In this document: positions 32,834 through 43,690 of the stretch, in pieces
Position numbering within the stretch: position 1 is the stretch's first letter
Layout of the letters: every line of letters begins with the position of its first letter
Source: Adiantum capillus-veneris
Taxonomy: Eukaryota; Streptophyta; Polypodiopsida; Polypodiales; Pteridaceae
DNA length: 64,000 nucleotides
Reading direction: 5' to 3'
Assembly: GCA_014529385.2 (NCBI GenBank)
Contig: CM043956.1
Coordinates: 93,419,221-93,483,220, forward strand
Position numbers and translations under genes: made by a program
Notes under the pieces: model-generated
Seen by the model: only the letters and a program-made list of their open reading frames with translations
Databases searched by the model: none
What the model was told of the DNA's origin: nothing

Positions 32834-34445
32834 TATAATGGAATTGGCCTATTTAATTTGAGAGTAGAGGAAATTAATGAGAGTACTTTTAAGCAATGAC
32901 TTTGTGAGCATAGCGGGTGAACATAATTGAAGATAGCAACATAGTCATAGCAATTAGTTAACTTGGCATGAACAATACTTTTGCAAGAGAGAGAATTTAG
33001 AGAACATGACAACAGTTGAGGATCGGATTTATGTGGAGCCGGTACCCCCTCCAATAGGCATTTTGTATTATAATTTCTCCCATTAAGAGAGACTTGTTAC
33101 AATACAATCTTTGTGTTCCTTGTGACCTAGGTGATGCAATGAAGATGGAAAGCTTCATGCATCACAAACATAACATAAACTTGAAGAAATCTTTAACTAT
33201 CCCAAACCTCAGTCCCAAGACCTCAAACACCTTCGAAGGTGGAGAGAGCTAGCAGGGAATGAGGGTAGGGAAGAGGAAGAAGAAACATTTCGTAGGAGAA
33301 AGAACTAGTTCCTCACTTATCATAAATCTTGTTGCTAGCATACATAATAGCATAGTAATGAAGAAGAAGGAAATGGAAAGCTTAAGCATTGAAGCATGGC
33401 TCTTGGTTGGATTTGCACTCCATATCCAACAGTGTTGGTGTAGGCTCTCAACCTCTACTTTCTTGGAGAAGGAGAGAGAGCTCTTGCACTTTGCATAGCA
33501 CACAATGAGAGTGTTTGTGAGTGTGTGTGGGTGAGTATACCCCCTAAGCAACCCCCTAGCTTGCTTGGGTCTACCCGCCCCCCTTGTAGCTCATGCTTGA
33601 AGCTCATTGGACCCCTCCAGGCCTAGCCAATCACAAGCAGGAGGCATTACAAGCAGCAAGGGTAGCCTTGAGACAAGTGTCCCCCTTTCCCCTTTGAGAG
33701 AGAGGGCTAGATAAATGCTAAGTCAATTAATTAAATCTCATAAATTATTATTGGACCCCTTGGGTGGCCAACCAATAGGCTTTAGGCACACCATGAGGGC
33801 AACATGAGGAGGAACTTGATAAGTGTCCCTCTTGCTTTCTTTGTACCATGCATGCCTTGTGTGAGTGTGTGGGTGTTCTCTCTCATCCCCCCACATGTAG
33901 GGCTCGCCCCCTCCTTGTAGGGATTGAATATTTGACTTTTTGACACCTCAAGCCCCTCATACATAAGCCCAATTCCCACCACAAGCTTGGTCGTTAAGCA
34001 CTTTAACCTTGGGCTAGGTTCTCACCCTAAGTGTAACCCTAACATATCAAGCATGCCAAGCACCTCAAGCATCTCAATAATTAAGCACCTCAATCATCAA
34101 GCACCTTAGTCATCAAGCATGACAAGCAGGACAAGCACCTCCAGCTGGGTCGGGTTCCCGCGCCTCAAGGTCAACCCTAGCTTACCTAAGGTCAAAGGAC
34201 TTTTACACACATTATTGGAGGTCTTCAATGAACCTAAGGTCTTATGCTCCATTGGTTAGCCTTGCTCTTTGATATACCATCTCTCATTTGAGCCCCTTTA
34301 CCATTTGCCCCATGTTGAGATAGATCTATAAGCACATGTCTATATCTTCACTCTTGTTCCCGTTTATTCTCCCACATTAAGTGATCAGTTTAATATGAGA
34401 GAATCATTTGGGTTGGTTAGATATTAGATATTAGATTTTATGACA
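32834..34445 (-). repeat. E3 3' LTR
   Basis: Starts TATAATGG (the right LTR has TGTAATGG, so the terminal TG is mutated) and ends TTTTATGACA. Near 34045-34140 there is a minisatellite of CAAGCACCTC-like units whose arrangement differs from the right LTR. Confidence 0.92.
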
Positions 34446-34448
34446 TTA

Positions 34449-34459
34449 CCTCTCTCTTG
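34449..34459 (-). other. E3 polypurine tract
   Basis: On the minus strand AAGAGAGAGG stands directly before the 3' LTR start TGTCATAAAA. Confidence 0.6.
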
Positions 34460-34804
34460 AAATCATAGTCGTCCTCGATGATGAGGTAGAAGAGATAAAG
34501 CCTTAGTCATTAGTGCATTTTACTTAGCGGGTAGAGAATCCCTTTTTACCCTAGAACATCTTTCCAAGATGGATGACTAATCCATTTGCTGCTTGGGAGA
34601 CATAGCGGCTGCAAGCATGTCTGCTCTTTAGTCCATTTCATTCTCACAAAGTAGAGTGACACATTCTACTTGGTGTTTGAGAGACGTCATCATCACAAAC
34701 ATGATTCTAAGCATGCATAACAGGTAAATTTGTGCACAATTAAAAAGAGGACTAATCTTATAAGATAAAAACATGAGTCATTTAAAAGAAATTTGTACAT
34801 TTGC

Positions 34805-35754
34805 TTACTCTAATGTAGCATTGTAAGCATTGACAAGGTTCATACTATCCTTAAGCTGTATTCCTTGCATCCATATAGCATCTTCAAAAGGATAATTTTT
34901 TAACTTAATAAGATACCTTCGGATAATCTTACCATGTCGTAGTACCTTGTCTTCATGTCGAAGGACAGCTTCCGGTTGTAGCACCTCTTCTTGGTCTTCA
35001 ACTTCGGGAGGGTCTTCAATAATTGGTTCATTTGGTGGCTCTCCTTTGTAGGGCTTAAGTAGGCTTACATGAAAGGCATTGTGTATGAGCCAATGGTTGG
35101 GCAACTTGAGTTGATAAGCCATCTCATTGATGGGCTTCAAGATTTGGAAAGGTCCGTAGTATCTTTTTGCTAGTTTAGCATAATACTTTTGATGGCCCGT
35201 AGGATTTTCGCCCGTCGTTTGCCTTAATCGAGCCTTAGAAAACTTGAGTAAGACCCAATTGTTTTCTTTGAACATTAAGGCTCTTCTGTGCTTATCAGCA
35301 GCAGCTTTTTGCCTTTGTTGAGAGATGGATATAGCCTCCTTAATCTTTTGAAAAGGTTCTTGTAGGTCACGGCTATACTCATTGGCGACGAAGATCTTCC
35401 CATGTACTTTGAGTAGCAAGGGAATTTTAGGTCTTCCCTCAATGATCTCAAAAGGTGCTTTTCCCATAGAAGTATGTACAGTATTATCGTAGGCATACTC
35501 TACAGAGGTAAGTACTTTTCCCATTGTGAGCATTGATCTACTTCGGTAACATAAGTCTTGACTAGATCGAGTATCATAAGATTGGCTATCTCACTTTGGC
35601 CATCCGTTTGTGGGTGATAGGCCGAAGAGAAATTCAATCTTCTTCCTAGATTTTCAAAGAGACCTTTCTAGAAATTACTAGTCATTCTAGGATCTCTATC
35701 TGACACGATGGATGTGGGTAATCCATGGTGCTTGAAAATCTGAGATATGAAGAG
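34805..35754 (-). pseudogene. E3 integrase C-terminal part with chromodomain-like end
   Basis: From the E2 border the frame gives LFISQIFKHHGLPTSIVSDR, SAYHPQTDGQSEIAN (catalytic Glu region) with a stop where Trp is expected after MTSNF. After a frameshift near 35530 it gives KAPFEIIEGRPK, KENNWVLLKFSKARL, YYGPFQILKPINEMAYQL and HNAFHVSLLKPY, the usual gypsy integrase end. The final 60 residues, EAVLRHEDKVL...RRYLIKLKNYPFEDAIW, resemble a chromodomain, which in chromoviruses targets integration to marked chromatin. The first half of the gene is on the other side of E2. Confidence 0.82.
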
Positions 35755-36693
35755 TGTTAGGGCGGTTACGCCGCTAGCGGAAGCTAAATAGCGAGAACTC
35801 AACCAACAACAGAATTTGTCAGACGAGGACGAAGCTTGACCCGCAGGCGCATGGAAACAACTAGGTGGGTGTCAAATCACCTACTCGACCTTCTAATGAC
35901 ATTCACTACTAAGGAAATCAAATCTAAGTTCCAAAATACGCAAGTGACTGAAATCCGTACTACGAACGAATGCTATACGAAACAGGATCTAGAATCATGG
36001 AATCGATCTCAAACTCAAGGGGAAGTCTATACACTAGGTAAGAACAACACCCTAAAGACTTGAACTGCAAAATCAACCTATAACCACTCCGTGCGGCAAA
36101 CGCGTATGAAGACAGGCCGAAAAATACAGGTGACCGAAACTTGACCCTGATGGTACCAATGTGTAGCTCTACTCGTTGTGGTTCTATAGATATGCTGCAC
36201 GCTCTATTCCGACACACAAGTTGGAAGAAAACTCACACCGAAGCTCGTAGGAACTTACCACACGTAGAAGCCGATAGCGCGCACTCTTGGTATCTGTGCG
36301 TAGCTCTCACCGTTGCTAACACAATGGTGGTGTCGCTTCTCCAATGGCGGCCCCGTAGCCCGCGTAGCAAGAAGATAAGACTCTCTCTCTCTCTCTCTCT
36401 CTCTCAGACACAGTCACGGCGCTCAAAAACTCTCTTTGATTAATAATTGAATCTCCCTTAGGTTACAAAACTTTGGCTTATATACCTCAGCCTTGGAGGT
36501 GAGAACATCTCTAATTATTTACATCAACAGGTGAAATTACTTCGGGATTACAAGCTGGAAACTCAATTGAGTCCCGTTACTTAATGAATGGCTCAAATCG
36601 AAATTAATGTCGGAAAGACATTTATTACAATCAATGGTTACAAAATGATGGGTGTGAGAAAAAATGTGGGTGTGATCCTCTGCTGGCTCAACA
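35755..36693 (-). repeat. E2 3' LTR
   Basis: TGTTAGGGCGG...GGCTCAACA. CT tract at 36381-36405, about 20 bp shorter than in the 5' LTR. TATA box at 36477-36484 on the minus strand. Confidence 0.95.
36477..36484 (-). promoter_or_regulatory. TATA box of E2 3' LTR
   Basis: TATATAAG on the minus strand, matching the other family LTRs. Confidence 0.6.
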
Positions 36694-36705
36694 CTCCCCC
36701 CCTCC
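36694..36705 (-). other. E2 polypurine tract
   Basis: On the minus strand a run GGAGGGGGGGAG directly abuts the 3' LTR start TGTTGAGCC. Confidence 0.85.
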
Positions 36706-36742
36706 GCGTTCATGTCGTCCCTGACATGACTTTTAGGCTTGG

Positions 36743-39700
36743 TCAATAGAGTCCTGTGGTCTTGAGCATCTGCAAATGTGATTCATAGCGTAGGTTGCCG
36801 ATGGTCAAGGTTGGGCCGAATATTTTGCTTTCGTGAGTGAAAAAGCCGATGTAGAAAGCTTCTTCGAATGTTTGCATGTAGAAGCTAGGCAAAAACATAA
36901 TTCTTTGGTATAAGAGATGTAACACCTTTGGTGATGGCTGCAATGAAAGATCATACATCATATCCGTCACTGTGTCGGCCGTCGATAGTAGACTCGAGGT
37001 AGTGGCTTTATCTGGCGCGAACACTTCAATGCATGCTAAGAGAGTCCTGCAGATTTTCTTTAGCATCTGACACGAAAGGTCAGGAGAGCCAGTAAAGAGT
37101 TTGATGGTGCCCGTTAGGGTTTTCACCATGTAGGCTTTACCTATTCTCTCGCCTGCCTTTGGTCCTAGCATCCTTGGGTAATTAAGCCAATTTGGCTTCT
37201 TTTCTACAATCCTGCCATGCTCTTTCTAGCTTCTGACTCTTGGCGCCGGGCAGAAGGTTGCATCCTCCCGAATCTCCTTTGGAGCCTCTACCAAGTAGAT
37301 GAGGTAGGCTGGGTATTTGTTTAGCCAACCTTTCCTCCATCTAGGTTGAGAATCTACAATCTTCTTTGATTGTTCATCCTTTGTGATGTCGCCTTCGTAA
37401 AGAGCGACATACTGCTCCTCCTCTATTCTCTTTTTCGTCTTTATCACTTCAAATTTCATCAGAGGGAAAGGCAGGCTGGGTTGCATCCGCTCTTCATGGA
37501 GCACTTTTGTGTCTAAACCTTGAAGTCTAATGGAGATGAGGAGTCTCCTTTCCCATTCCATTTCCGCCTTGGCACTTTCCTCTGTTGACTTTTCTATTTG
37601 GGCCTGGAGCCTTTGTTCTTCTTCTTCAGAGATTCCTGAAGTCGAGGCCACTTCTTGAACTGGGGCTGGATCTTCAATCGTGGTTGCCTCTCCAGTTTCT
37701 GGTAGCTCTATGGCTGCTCCCCCTGCTTCTTCTTGTGGTGGCTCTGTTTCTCTTCTTTGTTGCTCTTGGAGGTCTTGGAGCTGTTTGCGGAGGGCCTCAT
37801 TTTCTGTCCTTAGCGTTTGGTTTTCTGATGTGAGCCTCTCCTCTGCAGCCAATGATCCCTCCGCCATGTGCAATCTTTGCACTTGCTCTAACCTTAGCTC
37901 TCTTTGCAAACTTTTGACCTGATCTTCCAGAGCTGGTACGAGGGCTCCCTCTTGTTCTGTTCCTATTCTGCTAGCTCTAGGGGTGGTCCTGAGTCTCGTG
38001 ATTGTCCTTTCTTGAAGTTCGACTCTTTCCCTTAGCTCAATGAGCTCATCCTTGGCTGCCTCCAGATCATCTTCTATTCTCTCCTTTGCTTCCTGTGAAC
38101 TTGTTACCTCTCTTGAAGCTTCGGCTAGTTGGAGTATCAAGCCATCTCTCTCGTTTTCTGCGTCGTAGAGTGATGCTTTATGACTTTTAGATTCAGTCAT
38201 AGCATTCTCTAACTTCTTCTGCAACTCTGCTTCCTTTTGTTTTGCTGTCTCAATTGCTACTTCCTTTGCTCTGGATCTTTCTTTAATCTTGCTGAGCAGT
38301 TCATGCACCATGTGCATGTCTTTTTCATCTTCATCTGTCAACTTGATAGCTCTTTCTGCCTCCACCTCCAATGGCTTCGGCTCTTCTAATATGTTCTGTT
38401 CGTCCATTTTCTCTTCACTCTCCATTGTACCTTTTGTCTTTTCCTTCGTCCCTTTCCGATCATCTTGTTTTCGTAGGGATATCCCATAAACTGCCTCCAG
38501 GGCCTCTTCTTCACTGTATCCGATCGCTACCAGATCCTCATAATCATCTTTCTTTTGCTGAGCTGGATCTATCTCCTTTCCCTTGGTCCCGGCTTCCGGC
38601 TTTTCCATAACTTCTGTTTCTATTTCTATTGTGGTCTCCTCCACAATAATTTCCGTCTTCTTCGGGCTTGGTACATCAGTAAAGGAGGGATGATTGTCCT
38701 CAGTCATCTTGGCTTTCCCTTTGTTTGCTTGCCCGTCTTTCTCTCGAAGTTCAGTAGACTCATCTACTTCCTTCTTCTCCTTGTCGTCCTTTTTCAGCTC
38801 AGCTTTTAAAAGCTGTACTTCCTCTTCAGTATAAGGCTCGACAGGCTGCTGCTCCAGTATGGCCTCCGACTCCTCATAAGCTCTAATATATTGATCATAT
38901 TGATCAACATGTGGCCTGGCAGAGCTCGTTCCGACTTTAGTGGGGAAGCCCTCTTGGATACTTCTTGCTGTTCTTTCTCTTCATCGGCTTCTCTAAGCCA
39001 CTCATTCTGGGAGGGAACCTGTGGCCCTTGATCCCTAGCTCCAATAGCTTCATAAGATATTCTTGTTAGGATTTCTCCTCCTCCTATGTACTTTGGCTTC
39101 TGGTTGTGCATGGCGATTACTTGCTCGTGGATGTATTGAGCATAATTCACCTCTTTTGGCATGTTGCTCTTCAGTGCCCATGTGATGGTTGTCGCAATGG
39201 CATGGGGTGGTGTAGTATACTTCTGCGGTCTTTTACTGCACACATGGAAAAACTGGTTGTATAATCGGCAAAGGGTTGCCGCTCGTTGATCTGCCATATC
39301 TCCGTAGGTTGTATTTTGTTTCTTTGATCCATAGACCTCTATGGTCTCCCTTCTTTCTCTGACAGAACTCCCTTTGTTGTGCAGCTTCAATGCATCTGCA
39401 ATGAGCTGTGGAGTGATCTGTACTTCAACTGTTTCTCCATCCATGGCTGTCAACGTGGCTTTCCCATCCTTCTGAATGGATGTTGCCAACTCATACACTC
39501 TTCTTGTGTCTACACCTGATGGTCTAGAGGTGAAGAACCTGTGTAAGTCAGCCTTTTCCAGGTATCTGCTGATGTTCTCTGATCTGCTATAATCCACTAA
39601 TTCTTGTGGGATCATAGGTACATCGACCGATTGCCCTTGAGGATCTCTGAAGTCCCCTGGTAGATCTTTATTTCCTCTTTTTCTAGTACTGCTTCCTCCA

Positions 39701-39818
39701 CCCAAGTCTTGGTTGGCTTGAGGGTTTCTGTTGGAATATCAAAAGGTTCTGCTTCTGCAAGAGCATCCTTGATGGTTGGTCTTTTTCTCTTAATTGCCGA
39801 TGACTTGGCGGAATCCAT
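36743..39818 (-). pseudogene. E2 ORF3: large downstream ORF with coiled coil
   Basis: Four segments (39612-39818, 38806-39705, about 38950-37226, 37171-36743) form one ORF of about 1000 codons broken by two frameshifts and one TAG (37226-37228). The N-terminal part has a basic patch (KRKRP). The next 250 residues (SRYLEKADLHRFFTSRPSGV, VQITPQLIADALKLHNKG, HAIATTITWALKSNM) resemble the putative plant transposon protein domain found in OTA ORFs. The middle 350 residues are Glu/Lys-rich with heptads (LTSENQTLRTENEALRKQL), a long coiled coil. The last 140 residues (MLGPKAGERIG...KTTGLY) are of unknown fold. Athila elements have an env-like ORF at this site, but I see no signal peptide or membrane segment here. 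Function unknown. Confidence 0.7.
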
Positions 39819-41100
39819 GGATCCTGTAACTCTAATTACAGAAGTTAGCGTCTTTTTAGTACTGAAAGCCGAAATGAAGCGTTTAACTATTCAAATGACT
39901 TGAAAATTGAAACATGAGCTATTCAGGGCCTAAGGATGCAGTGTAGGTGAAAAAATATGCAAACTGGGCTCAAAAACATGCTTGAGACATCATACGCGTA
40001 TGATGTCTTTTGTGTCAGAATGACTTCATATTGGTTGTGCTTGTAGCTGATAGTGTATACATGAGTGTCATATGCTTGGATTTGAGTTTGGATCCCATTT
40101 GGTCAAGTTTTGGCCAGTTCAGTTCAGTTCAGGCTCTTGGCAAAATTTTGAAAGGGAAATGGATTTTATGATCCAAATTGGATAAAACTTGGTGGTTCAC
40201 CTTCAAATGGCATGTAGATCACTTCTGTTTGGTGGTTGAAGCCCTGAGGTGCCAAAATCACATAGTGAGACATCATACGCGTATGATGTCTTTTGGTGCA
40301 TTTTTGGACCAAATTTCTCTATAAGCTTGGTTTTGGCTTTAGATAGGCTTATTCAATGGATTTATCAAGTTTGGATAGAATTTGGACTAAAAATGGCTCT
40401 GGAGACATCATACGCGTATGATGTCTTTTTCATCAATTTTTCATGGGATTGGTTCTGTGGACTCTCCATGTGCTAGTGAAGGACTGTTTATACTCAAATC
40501 TTGGTTTGGACTTAAATATGTTGGATTTGGGACAAAAATAGGCTTTGTTTGAAGGATTTTCTCTTAATTGGGCTAATGGGGTGATCCACCTGACCAAATG
40601 GTTCCAAACTTCATATGTAGCATGTATTAGATATATATAATGGATGTATGATGACAAATGAGCATTTTTTGCTCTGTAAGTGCAAATAGACATCATACGC
40701 GTATGATGTCTTTTGTGTCAAAATGGTGCTTTTTGGTTCCAGATAGCTTGTAGATGTGTTAATCAACAATCCTACAAAGTTTCAATGAGTTTGGAGTTAT
40801 TTTGACAAAATTAGGACCAAAAATCAATTTTATGGCCGACTTTGCGTCTTTTTGGTTTTCCTTGGGTTTTCTAACTCCAATTCTCATGATACTTGGTTCA
40901 TAGGATGTGATTAACATGTGGAATGAGGCTATGCACTCAAATGTTGAAATGGATGTGAAAATCATGCTGTGAGACATCATACGCGTATGATGTCTTTTCT
41001 TGAAATGTTGGTCTTTTTGTGCAAAGAATGCTTTGTGCTAGTGCCCTAAGCCCTGCTAACTAGTTTTCAACTTAAAAAGTCATCAGTTTAGCTAAAAAGC
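39819..41100 (-). promoter_or_regulatory. E2 spacer with five perfect palindromes on a 283-bp repeat
   Basis: The palindrome around ACATCATACGCGTATGATGT, extended by G and C to 22 bp, occurs at 39986-40007, 40269-40290, 40404-40425, 40689-40710 and 40973-40994, each time perfect and followed by CTTTT or CTTTTT. Spacings are 283, 135, 285 and 284 bp. Sequence between copies is only loosely repeated (for example GATCCAAATTGGATAAAACTTGG, compare TATCCAAATGGGATGAAACTTG in the leader). No ORF is supported. It may hold a promoter or splice signal for ORF3; that is inference. Confidence 0.8.
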
Positions 41101-42633
41101 CCCCTTATAGGCATTTCAGTCTCCGAAGTCGTCTTTTTGCCTTGGAGTTGAATTTCTTCAACTTTTCTTTCGAGAGTTGCATTTCCAGCTCATTGGATAT
41201 GTTGTGAAGCCACCTATTTGGTTGAACTTGACTTTGGCTCCCCGTTCTCCATCTTTCTCCATTTGGTTGCCCGAAAGCGTCTTTTTCACCATCGGTAAGT
41301 GAATCAGCTTTCTTTTGGGTTTTGCTTGCAAACATAAGTCATCCATGTATAGTTGAAACTGCTTGTGAAGTTTCATGTCATTCGGTCGTCAATTTCAGCC
41401 GTTATGCCAAAATGACGCTTTGTGTGTCCGCAGCCGAATCGGTTGTTCCGACCTACTTTTGGTGATCCAAACCCGGAGATACTCCATGGTTGCATTGCCC
41501 TCGATGTTGTTAAGCTTCCTGAGAAGTTTTGTGTCGTTCCGACAACTTTTTTTCTGTTTGCCTCTTGCAGGCTCTGTTGACCTAGGGTTTTTCCAGTCGT
41601 TCTTTCTCGAGCTTTGAGTGCTAGAAACTCATCTCCTATACTAGGGTAACCCACCGCTAAGTTCTTGCAAGGTTTGGTTAGGCGGTTGTGCCCCTACCTA
41701 GCGTTCCTCCCCATTCCCCGTCTGCTCTTGTTTCTTGGTTTTGGTGAGTTTTCGCGACAAAAGTTAACGATAAGCATCAAAAGATTATGGCAACGAGTCT
41801 ACCTCTCATGTCTGATGTCCTCTGAGCTCTCGTAGCAGTCGTAGAAGGCGGTAGAAGGTCGGAAGCTCCTGTGTGCTCTTTGCTCTCTCCAAGAAGGTAA
41901 TAGTGGAAATGAGCTTGATAGTGAAGTGAAAAATACTTAACTTCGGGCTTCCCGGATCACTTGTTACCAAATTTGACATGTGCTCCTATCTCGTCGTGAA
42001 ATGCACTTTAGGATTTGAAATTTCTCAATTTGGACTCCATTTGACCTGTTTCTGAGAAATCTGTCCACTTTGCCAAAATTCTGTCATTTCGGGCTTTCCG
42101 CAACTTTTTCAGAATTGTACCCAATTTTTATCCTGGGTTGCCCTTGTCATTAGGACCATCACCGTCTATTCTTTTCTTTTTTCCGATCTCATTTCACCTG
42201 CTTTTTTATTTTTCTTTTATTTTTATTAAGAAAATCATAAAAAATGAAGGAAAATAGCAAATTGAAGCCAAAAAATTCCAAACATACACGATAAATAGCT
42301 GGTAACCCTGTGTATATGAATATACACTTCTTTGTGATTTCTGGACTTGGATTATCACTTTTTTTCACTTTTTAGCTCCAACAACACTCTTATTTAGTGA
42401 TATTTACACATCTAGAGACCCAAATTCATCATTTGATCTCTTTTTGTTGCAAAACAAGGTATATAAGGGCATAAATATTATCAATATCCGCAATCAAAAC
42501 ATAAAAAATTGCAAAATCATGTAAGACACTGCCCTTGTAATATAATTTTTGTTTTTCTTTGTTTTTTCCGCTTGTAGCTGCTTTGTAGCTCCTGTATACC
42601 TCCCCCCCTCCTAGTCTGAGTCCTCCCGGACGA
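41101..42633 (-). other. E2 spacer between palindromes and pol tail
   Basis: Non-coding by inspection. 41819-42633 is shared with E1 1-822. At 41332-41350 a 19-bp stretch equals the RT active-site coding sequence of E1 (4569-4587) and encodes YMDDLC in the same orientation, but flanks do not match. Confidence 0.6.
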
Positions 42634-43690
42634 CTATGAAGTGTCTGTGGGTGAAGCATTGTAGTTGTTTTGGTCATAAGTTCCCAATGCAATTGTAGAG
42701 CGACGATACAACATTCTTTCCAATAAAGCTGCTCTTTGTTTGATTGAAGGATTGGTGGTCGGGTTTTGGGTTGGTTTTGGCACTTCGGTAGTAGAATCAG
42801 TAGATGGATTCTTCGTTACCTTGTTGTCTTTTTCACAATCCAAATCTGCTTCCGCTTTGCTTGTGCTTGCCACAAACTCTTTGCGACCCAAACCTGCTTT
42901 GTTCTGTGTGTTGATTTCCTCGCCTTGAAATACCTAGGAGTTTCCGTTGATTGTATTGAAGGGAGTTCCTGTTTACAAATCTTTGGGATCCAAATTTGCT
43001 TGCTATAGCTTTGTGCCGTCATGAACTTCTTTGGAATCCAGATCTGTTTCACTGTCCTTGATTGTCGGGGATCACTCTGTTGTCTGGTATTGAAGACTCT
43101 GTTTGTGTTTTCTGGCACAGCCTTTTTTGGTCTCCATACCAACGTTGACTCCGTTTTTTCCCAAGGTTGAGCTGTTATATTATTGCTTGTCTTCCTTATC
43201 CAATGTTGAGAGTTCCTCGTCGAAGAGCAATCCAGTTGTATAGAAACTTTTGGTTGCCATTGCTTCTTCTTTTTCTCTGTTTGTTGTTTGCCCTTGTCCG
43301 TGGATTCTTCCTTTGGAGTTGGCTCTGCTCCTTTGGTGAACTTAACTGATTGACTTTCACCTTCGTATTTGATAAGCACTGATTTAGAACTCCAGTCAAT
43401 CATTGCATTGTATTGCTTCTGCCATGGTTGTCCTAGCAATAATGGATGTTGTGTAGCTTGGTCTTCAACCACGTAAAACATATGAGGATACACATAATGG
43501 TTAATCTGTATATGTAAAACTGTGCATCCGACAGTTTTGATTGAATTCTCAGAGTAACTTTTTAACTCTTGCTTGGCAGTTTGTAATTTTAGTGTCATTT
43601 GTCAATTGTCTATACAAACTGAGTGAAAGTAGGTTAGCTTGAGCTCCTGAATCCAATAGTGCTCTGGCTTTGATTTGGTTGGTCCTACTT
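42634..43690 (-). pseudogene. E2 second retropepsin-like domain and W-motif tail
   Basis: Equivalent to 823-1905 of E1. The active-site segment with DSGA is at about 43641-43660, in the frame reached after a one-base deletion (CC where E1 has CCC near 43683). The frame 42816-43598 continues with HPLLLGQPWQKQYNAMIDW, then KKQWQPK, TLVWRPKK, KQIWIPKK, KQIWIPK, KQVWVAK and KQIWIVKK (43130, 43040, 42990, 42890 and 42840 for the last five). A last one-base change near 42830 moves the end to frame 42634-42891. Domain order and motif number equal E1. Confidence 0.78.

Noticed and set aside
33249-33551. 100-codon ORF present twice (also 59229-59531)
   Set aside because: Both copies lie in the E3 LTR pair; conservation is due to the LTR duplication and no domain is recognised.
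36743-39818. Envelope gene in E2
   Set aside because: Position would fit an env-like ORF, but no signal peptide, membrane segment or cleavage site is visible.
39986-40994. CRISPR-like array of regularly spaced palindromes
   Set aside because: Spacing is about 283 bp, the intervals are themselves related, and the setting is a plant retrotransposon, so a CRISPR array is excluded.
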